From an uncultured Bacteroidales bacterium (lineage in GTDB: Bacteria; Bacteroidota; Bacteroidia; Bacteroidales; Paludibacteraceae), in contig CADBYS010000026.1 of the NCBI GenBank assembly GCA_902798965.1, positions 1 to 64,000 on the forward strand: a DNA stretch of 64,000 nucleotides, written 5' to 3'. Below the pieces are notes generated by a model. That model ran no database searches and had not been told where the DNA came from. It was given only the letters and a program-made list of their open reading frames with translations. Below are positions 7,691 through 17,267 of the stretch, piece by piece; position 1 is the stretch's first letter; each line of letters starts with the position of its first letter. The position numbers and the translations under genes are program-made.

Positions 7691-10600
7691 ATGAACATAA
7701 TTGAATTTATAACCAAGCTGTTCGGCAACAAGGCGCAGAAAGATATGCGTGAGGTGCAACCGTACGTAGATATGGTGAAGGAAGTTTATCCTGAGATAGA
7801 TGCGTTGTCGAACGATGATTTGCGTGCGCGTTCGCAGGCATTGATGGACAAGATTGCCGCCTCGGTGGCCGAGAAGAAACAGAAGATGGCTGATCTGCGC
7901 GCCTCGATCGAAGCACTGGAGATCGACCAGCGCGAGAAGGTGTACGAGCAGATTGACAATATCGAGAAGGAGATCAAGGAGCAGTACAAAGTGATACTGC
8001 TGGACGTGCTGCCTGAGGCGTTCGCCATCGTTAAGTCCACCGCTCGCCGCTTCGCCGAGAACGAGACGATAGAGGTGACCGCCACGCAAATGGATCGTGA
8101 CCTGGCTGCGAATCCGCGTTTCGACTTCGTTGAAATAGACGGCGACAAGGCTATCTACCGCAACCACTGGATGGCAGGCGGCAACGAGATAACCTGGGAT
8201 ATGGTTCACTACGATGTGCAGCTGTTCGGCGGCGTGGTACTGCACCAAGGCAAGATTGCCGAGATGGCGACCGGTGAAGGTAAGACGCTGGTAGCTACCC
8301 TGCCCGTGTTCCTGAACGCGTTGACGCACGAGGGTGTACATGTCGTTACGGTGAACGATTACCTCGCCAAGCGTGACTCGGAGTGGATGGGACCGCTGTA
8401 TATGTTCCACGGCCTGAGCGTGGATTGCATCGACAAGCACAAACCCAACAGCGACGACCGCCGTCAGGCTTACGCGTGCGATATCACCTTTGGTACGAAC
8501 AATGAGTTCGGCTTCGATTACCTGCGTGACAACATGGCAACCAGCCCGATGGATCTCGTACAACGCGGACACAACTACGCCATTGTGGATGAGGTGGACT
8601 CCGTGCTGATTGATGATGCCCGTACGCCGCTGATTATCTCCGGTCCTGTGCCCAAGGGCGACAACCAGATGTTCGACGAGTACAAGCACCGCGTAGAGCT
8701 GCTCGTTCGCACGCAGACCCAACTGACCACCCAACTGCTGACCGAGGCCAAGCAGAAGATGGGCAGCGCCGACCCGAAGGAGCGCGAGGAAGGTGAGTTG
8801 GCACTGTTCCGCGCATACAAAGGTATGCCGAAGAGCAAGGCACTGATCAAGTACCTGAGCGAGCAAGGCGTGAAGGTGCGCCTGCAGAAGACCGAGGAGC
8901 TATACCTGCAAGAGAACGAGAAGAACATGCACATCGCTACCGACGTGCTGTACTTCGTGATTGACGAGAAGAACAAGACCATCGAGCTCACCGACAAAGG
9001 TATAGATACGCTGACGGGAAACATGGACGACCCGCTGTTCTTTGTGCTGCCCGACGTAGGCTCGGAGATGGCAGAGCTGGAGCACGAGACGCTCACGCCG
9101 GAAGAGAAACAGGAGAAGAAAGATGCCATCCTGACGAACTACAGTATCAAATCGGAGCGCGTACACACCGTGAACCAGCTGCTGAAAGCTTACACGCTGT
9201 TCGAGAAAGATGTGGATTACATCATCGACAACAACGAGGTGAAGATCGTGGATGAGCAGACCGGCCGTATCATGGAAGGTCGCCGCTGGAGCGACGGATT
9301 GCACCAGGCCGTGGAAGCCAAGGAGAACGTGAAGGTGGAAGCTGCCACGCAGACCTTTGCCACCATCACCTTGCAGAACTACTTCCGTATGTACAGCAAG
9401 CTCGCCGGCATGACCGGTACGGCAGAGACGGAGGCAGGTGAGTTCTGGAACATCTACAAGCTGGATGTAGTGGTAATCCCGACGAACAAACCCATTGCGC
9501 GTCAGGACATGAACGACCGCATATACAAGACCAAACGCGAGAAGTACAACGCCGTGATTGACGAGATAACGGCTCTCGTTGCCAAAGGTCGTCCGGTACT
9601 GGTAGGTACGACGAGCGTGGAGATCTCGGAGTTGCTGTCGCGTATGTTGTCGCTGAGGAAGATCCCGCACAACGTGCTGAACGCCAAGCTGCACCAGCAA
9701 GAGGCTATGGTAGTAGCCGAAGCCGGTCGTCCGGGCGTAGTAACCATAGCGACGAACATGGCAGGTCGTGGTACGGATATCAAGCTCACGCCGGAGGTGA
9801 AGGAAGCCGGCGGTCTGGCTATCGTAGGTACAGAGCGCCATGAGAGCCGCCGTGTGGACAGGCAGCTGCGCGGTCGTGCCGGACGTCAGGGTGACCCGGG
9901 TAGTTCGGTATTCTTCGTTTCGCTCGAGGATGACTTGATGCGAATGTTCGGTTCGGAACGTATAGCCGGCATCATGGATCGACTCGGTATGCAGGAAGGC
10001 GAGATGATCGAGCACTCGATGGTTAGCAAGTCGATCGAGAACGCGCAAAAGAAAGTCGAAGAGAACAACTTCGGTATCCGTAAGCGCCTGATTGAGTACG
10101 ACGATGTGATGAACCAGCAGCGTAACGTGATCTACGCCAAGCGTCGTCACGCCCTGATGGGTGAGCGTATAGGCGTGGATATAACGAACATGATCTACGA
10201 CACAGCCGAGGCAGTTATCGCCAACTACCGTCCGTCGCTCGATTACGAGGGACTCAAGAATGACGTGCTGCAGGTATTTGCGATGGAAATGCCGTTTGAC
10301 GAGGAGACCTTCCGCAGCAAGCGTGAGAACGTGCTTGCCGAGGAGCTGGCACAAGCCGCTCTGGACATGTTCAAGCGTAAGATGGACAGGTTGGCTCAGG
10401 TGGCTAACCCCGTTATCCAACAGGTATATGAGACCCGAGGACAGATGTACGAGAACATCCTCGTGCCGATCACCGACGGCCGCCACGTATATAACGTAAG
10501 CTGCAACCTGAAGCGCGCTGCCGAGAGCCAGAGCAAGGAGATCATCCGCGAGTTTGAGAAGCGCACCTTGCTGTACGTGATCGACGATGAGTGGAAGGAG

Positions 10601-11017
10601 CACCTGCGTGCCCTGGACGACCTGAAACAGAGCGTTCAGAACGCCTCGTACGAGCAGAAAGACCCGCTGTTGATCTACAAACTCGAGTCGTTCAACATCT
10701 TCAAGGGGATGCTCGACAACTTCAACCGTCGTGCCATAGCTATCCTGCTGCGCGGTCAGATCCGTACGGAAGCACCGGAGAACGTGCGTCAGGGTCAGGC
10801 TCCGCAACGCCAGGATTACAGCCGCTACCGCACGCAGAAAGATGCTGCCGACCAAGCCGCCCAGCGTAGCGGACAAGCCGCAGCAGCCGGACGCGACACA
10901 CGCGAACAGCAACGGCCAATGCCCGTACATGTGGACAAGAAACCCCGTCCGAACGACCCGTGTCCGTGCGGCTCAGGAAAGAAATACAAACAGTGTCACG
11001 GAAGAATTGACAGTTAG
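7691..11017 (+). CDS. secA: SecA, preprotein translocase ATPase
   Basis: The motor that pushes unfolded preproteins through SecYEG at the inner membrane. Walker A is ATGEGKT (about 193-199) and the DEAD-type box reads DEVD. The preprotein cross-linking region, the [12 protein letters not shown] and [12 protein letters not shown] motifs of the second nucleotide-binding fold, and the C-terminal zinc finger [14 protein letters not shown] are all present. At 1108 aa it is longer than the about 900-residue enterobacterial protein because of inserts typical of Bacteroidota SecA (for example residues 60-105). It is transcribed alone on the plus strand between minus-strand genes. Heptamer arrays flank it on both sides (7655-7675 and 11017-11058). 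Confidence 0.98.
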   Translation: MNIIEFITKLFGNKAQKDMREVQPYVDMVKEVYPEIDALSNDDLRARSQALMDKIAASVAEKKQKMADLRASIEALEIDQREKVYEQIDNIEKEIKEQYKVILLDVLPEAFAIVKSTARRFAENETIEVTATQMDRDLAANPRFDFVEIDGDKAIYRNHWMAGGNEITWDMVHYDVQLFGGVVLHQGKIAEMATGEGKTLVATLPVFLNALTHEGVHVVTVNDYLAKRDSEWMGPLYMFHGLSVDCIDKHKPNSDDRRQAYACDITFGTNNEFGFDYLRDNMATSPMDLVQRGHNYAIVDEVDSVLIDDARTPLIISGPVPKGDNQMFDEYKHRVELLVRTQTQLTTQLLTEAKQKMGSADPKEREEGELALFRAYKGMPKSKALIKYLSEQGVKVRLQKTEELYLQENEKNMHIATDVLYFVIDEKNKTIELTDKGIDTLTGNMDDPLFFVLPDVGSEMAELEHETLTPEEKQEKKDAILTNYSIKSERVHTVNQLLKAYTLFEKDVDYIIDNNEVKIVDEQTGRIMEGRRWSDGLHQAVEAKENVKVEAATQTFATITLQNYFRMYSKLAGMTGTAETEAGEFWNIYKLDVVVIPTNKPIARQDMNDRIYKTKREKYNAVIDEITALVAKGRPVLVGTTSVEISELLSRMLSLRKIPHNVLNAKLHQQEAMVVAEAGRPGVVTIATNMAGRGTDIKLTPEVKEAGGLAIVGTERHESRRVDRQLRGRAGRQGDPGSSVFFVSLEDDLMRMFGSERIAGIMDRLGMQEGEMIEHSMVSKSIENAQKKVEENNFGIRKRLIEYDDVMNQQRNVIYAKRRHALMGERIGVDITNMIYDTAEAVIANYRPSLDYEGLKNDVLQVFAMEMPFDEETFRSKRENVLAEELAQAALDMFKRKMDRLAQVANPVIQQVYETRGQMYENILVPITDGRHVYNVSCNLKRAAESQSKEIIREFEKRTLLYVIDDEWKEHLRALDDLKQSVQNASYEQKDPLLIYKLESFNIFKGMLDNFNRRAIAILLRGQIRTEAPENVRQGQAPQRQDYSRYRTQKDAADQAAQRSGQAAAAGRDTREQQRPMPVHVDKKPRPNDPCPCGSGKKYKQCHGRIDS

Positions 11018-11058
11018 TGACTGTGTGTTGGTGACTGCGTGTTGGTGACTGCGTGTTA
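11017..11058. repeat. 14-nt (2 x 7) array filling secA/GT gap
   Basis: Three copies of a 14-mer GTGACTG-YGTGTTG (Y = T, C, C; last base A in the final copy). The array begins on the last base of the secA stop codon and ends on the stop codon of the convergent minus-strand gene. It thus fills the whole 38-nt intergenic gap exactly. It is a two-heptamer version of the arrays seen elsewhere in the window. Confidence 0.75.
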
Positions 11059-12456
11059 GAGGTGCGTGATGCCCTGACGGACATGTTTGCTCCAACGATG
11101 GGAGATGACGAACGCGGCTGAGGCTGCAGGGTCATCTCCCATTGCTGTTGCGTAGGCAGTGACCATGATGCGCAGCGCCTCGCGGTCGATATTCAGTCGC
11201 TCGAAGTTCAGCCAACGCTGCTCGCGGCTTAGATGGCGGCAGATGGATATACGATTGAGGTCGATCACCTCCACACGGCTGCCGTCGGCATTGAAGAGGA
11301 TATTCCCGCCCGAATAGTCGCGGTGCAGAATACCGCGCGTGTGCAACCGGGCAGTAAAGCGCCCGATGGCTTGCAGTATTTGGGTGCGGTTCGGGAACTC
11401 GGGATGACCGATGAGCTCGTTGAAGGTGTGGGTACACTCCGAGGCACGGCAAGCGTACCAACTCTCGCGTAGCACGCCGCACACGCGCACCTCGCGCCAG
11501 GCAATCGGCGCGGGAGTGAGCCCCGACATCTGCAGGGCGTATTCGTAACTGCGACGCGCCTTGCTCTTGCCTATCAGTCCGTACCACACACCGCGTAGCA
11601 GCTTAGGCGTAGCAAACTGCTTGACCACAGCATCCCCCGTCAGCCGCAGCGTGTTGCGGCGGGCAAAGATCACTTCTCCCTCCTGCCAGCGATCGAATTC
11701 CCCGACCTGGCGCACGGAACGGAAGCGGTTGAGGAACCGTGACCACGAGCGGTGGTAATGCAACGGTCCGCCCAGATATCGCTGCATATAATCGGGATGC
11801 CGGCGGTTGATGGCATCGATGATCTCCCGCTTGTGCTGCTTGGCACGGCTGCGCCGCGAGCCCGGTTGCACACGGTAGTACAGCCCTGTCTCATTGAGGC
11901 GCACATATCTGCCGCCCAGTTCCATCATACTCAACCAGAAATCCCAATCCTCACGATATATCTCCTGCCGGCAGAAGCCGCCCACGCGCTGCCAATCCGC
12001 CTTGCGGAACAGGCTGCAGGCATGAATCATGTTCTTGCGTGCCAAGCGCTCGTAGGAGAACTCCGGCAGTCTCCATTCGCCCTGCCTTGCGCCGAAATAT
12101 TCGGCACGGCACCCTACGACGCGCACATCATCGCGCATGGCGGCGACGGCGTGCTCGATATAGTCAGGACTGATCTTGTCATCGGCATCCACGGGCAAGA
12201 TATATTCGCCTGTGGCGTGGCTGATAGCCGTGTTCCGCGCCGCGCTGACACCGCTGTTGGGCTGACTCAGCACCCGGACTTCGGGATGCGACGCGGCATA
12301 TTGCTGCACAATGTGCAGACTGCCGTCCGTACTTCCGTCGTCCACCACAACAACCTCCAGCGGGCGGTAGGTAGAAGCGAGCACACTGTCCAACGCTTCA
12401 CCTATGAACGGTGCAGCGTTATACAGAGGTATGATGACGGATACTACGGGTTTCAT
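11056..12456 (-). CDS. GT2 glycosyltransferase fused to LPS-kinase-like domain
   Basis: Residues 1-230 are a GT-A family 2 glycosyltransferase: VSVIIPLYNAAPFIGEALDS, the VVVDDGSTDGS nucleotide-binding loop (37-46) and the PVDADDK DXD-type motif (88-94). Residues about 255-466 resemble the Kdo/heptose (WaaP/InaA-type) kinase fold, with catalytic loop HRDYSGGNILF (378-388) and metal-binding VIDLNR (397-402). The protein could add a sugar to lipid A-core and phosphorylate it or its neighbour. The start overlaps the upstream GT2 by 4 nt (ATGA). The two domains occur separately in most genomes I know of. The canonical HxDxxxxN and D residues are intact. The substrate is unknown. Confidence 0.75.
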   Translation of the reverse strand: MKPVVSVIIPLYNAAPFIGEALDSVLASTYRPLEVVVVDDGSTDGSLHIVQQYAASHPEVRVLSQPNSGVSAARNTAISHATGEYILPVDADDKISPDYIEHAVAAMRDDVRVVGCRAEYFGARQGEWRLPEFSYERLARKNMIHACSLFRKADWQRVGGFCRQEIYREDWDFWLSMMELGGRYVRLNETGLYYRVQPGSRRSRAKQHKREIIDAINRRHPDYMQRYLGGPLHYHRSWSRFLNRFRSVRQVGEFDRWQEGEVIFARRNTLRLTGDAVVKQFATPKLLRGVWYGLIGKSKARRSYEYALQMSGLTPAPIAWREVRVCGVLRESWYACRASECTHTFNELIGHPEFPNRTQILQAIGRFTARLHTRGILHRDYSGGNILFNADGSRVEVIDLNRISICRHLSREQRWLNFERLNIDREALRIMVTAYATAMGDDPAASAAFVISHRWSKHVRQGITHL

Positions 12457-13142
12457 ATTCTATCCAATCCTTTTGTCAGTTTGCGCCAATAGTAAAGTAG
12501 CGGGTTACTGTATTTTAGTTGCTTCCACGGGCGAGAGGAATGCGGGGTGTGCAGCACGGGGTTGGATACTTGCAGGATATTCGTGAAGCCTAACTTGACT
12601 GCCATATGGCTGATATGTACGTCGTACCAGTTTTTTTCAGGATCGAGCTGGCAGAAGTCGTAAGCCTGCAGGAAGTTGCACGTAAGCAGCGTGCAGCAGA
12701 ACGAGAGACGCTTGGTGCACGCACCGTCGGCTGTCAGTTTGCGCGCGTACTCGTAAGGGAAGTTCACCTCGCCGCGGTCGTTATGCGTGACGGCAGCCAC
12801 CATCCCTACGCCATCGTTTACGGCTTGCAGCATTTTGGCAATAGTATCCTGACGTACGACCACATCGCTCTCGATGATCACGAGATGCTTGCCTTCCGCC
12901 ACGGCCTTGGCTTGCGCATCGATAAGCGTGGTGCGGTAGTTGGGGGACGGATGGTCGGTAAGCGCAGACAGATGAATAACGGCAAACCCCCACTCTGCAG
13001 CCAGCGCATCCAGGGTCTGCGCATTCTCGGGCGACGAATAGTCATCGTACACGGTAAGCGTGTAGCCGCTATCAAGGATAGCGCGCAAGGTCTGCCGGGT
13101 GGATTCTATCGAGTCCTTGACAGGAACAATGATATTTGCCAT
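12453..13142 (-). CDS. Family 2 glycosyltransferase-like protein
   Basis: A GT-A fold is indicated by ANIIVPVKDSIESTRQTLRA, TLTVYDDYSSPENAQTLDAL and LVIIESDVVVRQDT, where ESDVVV occupies the DXD position. At about 229 aa it is a short family member without membrane segments. It ends in an ATGA overlap with the GT2-kinase fusion and the two probably modify the same LPS-core or surface glycan. I prefer the ATG at 13142 (MANIIVPV), because the in-frame ATG at 13157 lies inside the heptamer array and only adds MSNGK. The donor and acceptor are unknown. Confidence 0.7.
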   Translation of the reverse strand: MANIIVPVKDSIESTRQTLRAILDSGYTLTVYDDYSSPENAQTLDALAAEWGFAVIHLSALTDHPSPNYRTTLIDAQAKAVAEGKHLVIIESDVVVRQDTIAKMLQAVNDGVGMVAAVTHNDRGEVNFPYEYARKLTADGACTKRLSFCCTLLTCNFLQAYDFCQLDPEKNWYDVHISHMAVKLGFTNILQVSNPVLHTPHSSRPWKQLKYSNPLLYYWRKLTKGLDRI

Positions 13143-13182
13143 TTTACCATTTGACATTTGTCATTTGCCATTTACCATTTGG
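13140..13182. repeat. Heptamer array spanning stop and start codons
   Basis: Six units of the form CATTTNN on the plus strand (CATTTTAC, CATTTGA, CATTTGT, CATTTGC, CATTTAC, CATTTGG). On the minus strand the array encodes the last residues and stop of the Wzi-like gene (TKW then TAA). It also covers the candidate ATG codons of the downstream GT2. The same unit type (AATGGTA, its complement) recurs at 32201-32229. Confidence 0.8.
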
Positions 13183-14692
13183 TGATGAGGCCTTGTTTGC
13201 TGACGGTGAGTTGTGCACCGAACGAGTTACCGAACTGCGTACCGAAGTCAGCGGCGAGCGAGAGTCCTAAGGTCAGTCCCCAAGCCTGCTGCACGGTGCG
13301 CTGCACGTCCAGGCAGAGTGCGGTGTTCTGCGTCGAGTAAGGCACCTGGCTGTTATTGTTGCCGTAGTTTCGCGCGTAGGAAGCCCGCAAGCGGTAGCGG
13401 TAACCGTAGATATCTCCGCGCACGCCCACGTGATGCACGCGTACACGCGTATTTAAGGAATAGAGCGTGCCATCGGTGTTATAGAGGGGCGAGAGCAGAT
13501 ACGGATTGCCCAAGGTGTGCATATAACTGTTCCAGCCCGAACTATAGACAGCATTGCGGTAGTAGGAGTCGTTGCCGGCATAACACAAGCCGTCGCGGTC
13601 GTGCCACGGACCGGACTGATCGGTCGTGTTCAGCAGTTCGTATACGACCGATTGTACCCAAGGCTGATTGCTGAGGCGCAGATTGATACCCCACAAGCCA
13701 TCGGCAATGTTCTGCCCGAAACCGATAAAGATCAGGTTATCCTCGCTCATGTTCTGCCAATAGGCATCGACCTGCCAGCCTGTACCCTTCGCCGTAAGCG
13801 TGAACTGCTGCGCGGTGACATGGTTGCCTTGGGCATTGAGCTGATCGTTGGGCATGTTGCCACCGGCACGCGCAAAGAACGTATTGACGAACGCGCGAAA
13901 GTCGTTGCCCAGATTGCCGTACGTGGGATGCATACCACCCCATTGGGCTGCGTGATGAAACTCGTAAGCTATGTTTACCGGCAGTCGTCCGCCCAGACGA
14001 AGGCCTAAATACTTATGGTGCAACATCGCTTTCTGCACGAGTATATCATCGGTAAGCCAAGCGTGCGTCAAGCCGCCCTTGAACTCGAAGTAGCCGTAGC
14101 AGCCGGGGAAAGCGGTGTAGCGGTCGATGCCCACACTCACGCGCGGCATGTTCGGTGCGTTTGGTGACAAGAGCAGTCCGCCCATACTGAGCAAGGTATC
14201 CGCCATCAGCGGCATCATGGGTGCTATACCCACGGTGCAATCGAAGATGTACAATCGGGCGTGGGCGTAAGCAACAGGCAATGCTACGCCTCCGTAGGGA
14301 TAGGTGAGTGACAGAGGCATCGCTGTGGCGCGCGTATCCGCCGCGCTATGCACACGTGCCAAGGCGGCTACATGGAAGTCGTAATCGTACCACCGCTCAG
14401 CGGATGTGGCAGGTTTGCTGATACCCAGCATCAATCCGCCGCTATAGGGCGTGTGCGGAACGATACCGTACGTGTTCGATGTAAGCAGGAACGGCGCGTA
14501 GGTGCCCGACGATGCCACAGCACTCAGGCTGCCGCTATAGAACAGGCTGTCCGTACCCTGCACATCAGCGCGGATACCTGTCGGCCACCAGCTCCACGAC
14601 AAGTCACGCTGCTGAGCCGCTGCACGCCACGAGCAAAGAGCCATGCCGATACACAGCAGCACACGAGCCATATGTCGCGGACGGCTATTCAT
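13172..14692 (-). CDS. Capsule assembly Wzi-family outer-membrane protein
   Basis: A signal peptide is followed by about 470 residues of alternating beta strands rich in Tyr, Trp and Gly. Segments such as RVHHVGVRGDIYGYRYRLRA and a C-terminal strand near LTVSKQGLITKW fit the Bacteroidota Wzi-like barrels that hold or organise surface polysaccharide. The assignment is by overall pattern, so a general barrel of unknown role is the alternative. The ATG at 14692 overlaps the Kelch gene's stop by 8 nt. The ATG at 14671 (MARVLLCIG) would give a more typical signal peptide. The stop codon lies in the heptamer array. Confidence 0.6.
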   Translation of the reverse strand: MNSRPRHMARVLLCIGMALCSWRAAAQQRDLSWSWWPTGIRADVQGTDSLFYSGSLSAVASSGTYAPFLLTSNTYGIVPHTPYSGGLMLGISKPATSAERWYDYDFHVAALARVHSAADTRATAMPLSLTYPYGGVALPVAYAHARLYIFDCTVGIAPMMPLMADTLLSMGGLLLSPNAPNMPRVSVGIDRYTAFPGCYGYFEFKGGLTHAWLTDDILVQKAMLHHKYLGLRLGGRLPVNIAYEFHHAAQWGGMHPTYGNLGNDFRAFVNTFFARAGGNMPNDQLNAQGNHVTAQQFTLTAKGTGWQVDAYWQNMSEDNLIFIGFGQNIADGLWGINLRLSNQPWVQSVVYELLNTTDQSGPWHDRDGLCYAGNDSYYRNAVYSSGWNSYMHTLGNPYLLSPLYNTDGTLYSLNTRVRVHHVGVRGDIYGYRYRLRASYARNYGNNNSQVPYSTQNTALCLDVQRTVQQAWGLTLGLSLAADFGTQFGNSFGAQLTVSKQGLITKW

Positions 14693-15689
14693 GCAAGCAG
14701 TAGAGATTAGGAGTGATACGCAGCGCATCGTTCTGCCAGGTCTCGCCCAGACCGAAATACACGGCATTGCCTATACGGAACGCTACGTGGTTAAACAAGG
14801 GCTCGGGGAGCGAGGCAACGCGCTGCCAGCGGTCGGCGGTAGGATCATAGCGCAGCACATCGCTCAGGTACTGCCCTGTGGTATTCACACCACCGTAATG
14901 CAACCCGCCGGCAAGATAGATATAATTGTCGGTTGCCACGCAAGCTGCCAAGGTGCGCTCGGGCGACGGTACGTCACGGCGTTTGTCCCAACGCGCATCG
15001 CTGCCCTGTTCGGGGATCAGTTCCGCCCACCAGTTCAAGCTATACCGACGATACCCCGTGCCGCCGAACATCCTGCCTTGGCACACAGCGCCCGTGCCGC
15101 CAAAACTACGCGAGGGATAACCCATATACGACACATGGGTATCGATGCTATCCCAACGGTTGGAGGGTATATCGTAGCGGAAGATATCGCGCGAATAGTT
15201 GTATCGAAAGCCATAGCCTACGTATAGTTGCTTATCGGTATATGCCCAGCTGATAGCCCGGTCGGTGGCATTGTTAGGATATGGAGCGAGCGGGGTGAAC
15301 GTCATCGTCTCGGGTTGAAGGCGATACCAGTCGCACAGATATGCCGTATCCTGATAATACCCTCGGTTGGAGCGGCCACCTACGTATCCCAAACCTATAT
15401 ACACTGCATCGTTGGTGACGCAGGCCGTAGCGTTCAGTCGCGGCGTGAGCGGCGTGCTGCCCAGATCCGTCCAGGAGTCGGTAGCCGGGTCGTAACACCA
15501 CAGGTCGCTGAGGCAATTATCGCTTGCATCCCTGCCGCCAAACACGTACGCCTTGCCGTCGTACACAAAACATGTAGCGCACGCCCTTGGGGAAGGAAGT
15601 ACGCTACACGTCTGCACGGATTGTTCGGGCTGCGAAACGCTACACCCCACGCATATAAGCAATACTATGATACAAACGGCTATGATCAT
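14685..15689 (-). CDS. Kelch-repeat lipoprotein
   Basis: A lipoprotein signal (MIIAVCIIVLLICVGC, lipobox CVGC with the lipidated Cys at 16) precedes a six-blade-like beta-propeller. Repeats read YVFGGRDAS...LWCYDPATDSWTDLGS, VYIGLGYVGG, LYVGYGF...FRYDIPSNRWDSI and YLAGGLHYGG...VLRYDPTADRWQRVASLP. This is a typical Kelch pattern of paired Gly followed by Y-Wx6W spacing. It is probably anchored in the outer membrane and may bind carbohydrate or protein. Related propellers include N-acetylneuraminate epimerases, but I see no specific catalytic signature. It is coupled to the Wzi-like gene by an 8-nt overlap, suggesting one envelope unit with lptB upstream. Confidence 0.75.
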   Translation of the reverse strand: MIIAVCIIVLLICVGCSVSQPEQSVQTCSVLPSPRACATCFVYDGKAYVFGGRDASDNCLSDLWCYDPATDSWTDLGSTPLTPRLNATACVTNDAVYIGLGYVGGRSNRGYYQDTAYLCDWYRLQPETMTFTPLAPYPNNATDRAISWAYTDKQLYVGYGFRYNYSRDIFRYDIPSNRWDSIDTHVSYMGYPSRSFGGTGAVCQGRMFGGTGYRRYSLNWWAELIPEQGSDARWDKRRDVPSPERTLAACVATDNYIYLAGGLHYGGVNTTGQYLSDVLRYDPTADRWQRVASLPEPLFNHVAFRIGNAVYFGLGETWQNDALRITPNLYCLHE

Positions 15690-15701
15690 CCATGTGCACA
15701 G

Positions 15702-16442
15702 TTATTCCTTCGTTCGGCGCTTGAGTTCGAAGTCACGGCCGAGGTAGTTCTTGCGAACGATAGGGTTAGCCGCCAGTTCCTCGGGCGTTCCGTGGAACAG
15801 GATCTTCCCTTCGAACAGCAGGTAGGCGCGATCGGTGATGGAGAGGGTCTCATCCACATTATGGTCGGTGATGAGGATACCGATGTTCTTGTCCTTGAGT
15901 CGCCACACTACGTCCTGTATCTCCTGCACGGCTATAGGATCGACACCGGCAAACGGCTCGTCGAGCATCACGAACTTAGGCTCTATAGCCAGGCAGCGGG
16001 CGATCTCCGTACGGCGTCGTTCACCACCCGACAGGCGGTCGCCAAGGTTCGTGCGGACATGTTCCAGGTTGAACTCCTTGATCAGTTGCTCGAGTTTCTC
16101 GCGCTGATACTCTTTGCTGAAATTGGTCATCTCCAGCACAGACAGGATATTGTCCTCCACGGTCATCTTACGGAACACGGAAGCCTCCTGCGGCAGGTAA
16201 CCTATACCCAACTGCGCACGTCGGTACATCGGGTACGAGGTGATGTTCTGATCATCCAGGAAGATCTTGCCGTGGTTGGCCGTCACCAAGCCGGTAGTCA
16301 TATAGAACGTGGTGGTCTTACCCGCACCGTTAGGTCCGAGCAGACCGACGATCTCCCCTTGCTCGAGGTAGATGCTCACATCGTTGACCACGGTGCGCTT
16401 GCCGTACTTCTTATACAGATGTTCAGTGCGTAACGTTTTCAT
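15702..16442 (-). CDS. lptB: LptB, LPS export ABC ATPase
   Basis: The ATP-hydrolysing subunit of the LptBFG complex, which extracts LPS from the inner membrane. Walker [14 protein letters not shown] (about 33-45), Q-loop [11 protein letters not shown], signature LSGGERRR, Walker [14 protein letters not shown] and H-loop ITDHNVDE are all intact. The length of 246 aa is normal. LptB is recognised by [26 protein letters not shown] and FAGVDPIAV. The stop of exonuclease III overlaps its start by 1 nt (TGATG). lptF/G are not nearby. Downstream are a Kelch lipoprotein and a Wzi-like barrel. Confidence 0.93.
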   Translation of the reverse strand: MKTLRTEHLYKKYGKRTVVNDVSIYLEQGEIVGLLGPNGAGKTTTFYMTTGLVTANHGKIFLDDQNITSYPMYRRAQLGIGYLPQEASVFRKMTVEDNILSVLEMTNFSKEYQREKLEQLIKEFNLEHVRTNLGDRLSGGERRRTEIARCLAIEPKFVMLDEPFAGVDPIAVQEIQDVVWRLKDKNIGILITDHNVDETLSITDRAYLLFEGKILFHGTPEELAANPIVRKNYLGRDFELKRRTKE

Positions 16443-17206
16443 CAGTCATCAATTTCTAAGGAAACAGGGCAGTGATCGCTATGTACAGCATCGCTGTGGA
16501 TGCGTGCGTCGCGTAACCTGTCACGCAGCGGTTCGCTGACCCAGAAGTAGTCGATACGCCAACCGGCATTGTGCGCCCGTGCTCCGGCGCGATACGACCA
16601 CCAACTGTACATCTCCGGTGCCTGGCAGAACACACGGAACGTATCGATCAGCCCGGTCTCTTGCCAACGATCCATCCACTCGCGTTCCTCAGGCAGGAAT
16701 CCGCTGACACCTATCTGCCGCTCAGGATGGTTGATATCTATCGGCTTGTGGCAGATATTGAAGTCGCCGCAGATGATCACGTTCTGACGCTCCTTGCGCA
16801 GTTCGCCCAACCACTTGAGGAACACCTCCAGAAAATCCATCTTGAACTCCTGCCTTACATCGCCCGTCGTACCGCTGGGCACATATACGCACACCACGGT
16901 CAGGTCGCCGAAGTCGGCACGCAGCACTCGTCCCTCGCGGTCGTAGCGGTCGCTGCCCATACCGGCAACCACCTTGTCGGCAGGTTGCCTGGAGAAGATA
17001 CACACGCCCGAATAGCCTTTCTTTTCCGCAGAATGGATGTAGGAGGTGTAACCGAGTTCGGCAAACGCCGTGGTGTCGATCTGCTCGGGCTGTGCCTTGC
17101 TCTCCTGGATGCAGAATACATCCGGACGAGCTGTTGCCAGCCAATCCAGCAAACCCTTGCTCAAGGCTGAGCGGATACCGTTAACATTGTAGGATACGAG
17201 TTTCAT
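16442..17206 (-). CDS. xth: Exodeoxyribonuclease III
   Basis: An AP endonuclease and 3'-5' exonuclease of base-excision repair. It shows the full set of family motifs: [12 protein letters not shown] at the N-terminus, metal-binding Glu in [12 protein letters not shown], catalytic Tyr in [30 protein letters not shown] and the C-terminal [10 protein letters not shown] with the catalytic Asp-His. The length of 254 aa is standard. The start is ATG at 17206. A short AGCCAA/TTGGCT hairpin (17229-17242) lies in the gap from the upstream M6 protease. It is cotranscribed with lptB, a pairing with no obvious functional logic. Confidence 0.95.
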   Translation of the reverse strand: MKLVSYNVNGIRSALSKGLLDWLATARPDVFCIQESKAQPEQIDTTAFAELGYTSYIHSAEKKGYSGVCIFSRQPADKVVAGMGSDRYDREGRVLRADFGDLTVVCVYVPSGTTGDVRQEFKMDFLEVFLKWLGELRKERQNVIICGDFNICHKPIDINHPERQIGVSGFLPEEREWMDRWQETGLIDTFRVFCQAPEMYSWWSYRAGARAHNAGWRIDYFWVSEPLRDRLRDARIHSDAVHSDHCPVSLEIDD

Positions 17207-17267
17207 TGTTGCGTTTTTATGTTATGGCAGCCAAGATTGGCTACCGGCATTATTTACTGTGATGTGA

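Noticed and set aside
8900..10930. 676-codon open frame antisense to secA
   Set aside because: It lies wholly within secA, whose motifs are unmistakable. The open antisense frame follows from codon bias; the translation has no recognisable domain.
15228..16433. 401-codon plus-strand frame over lptB and the Kelch gene
   Set aside because: It is antisense to two genes with clear family motifs and its product is low in recognisable structure.
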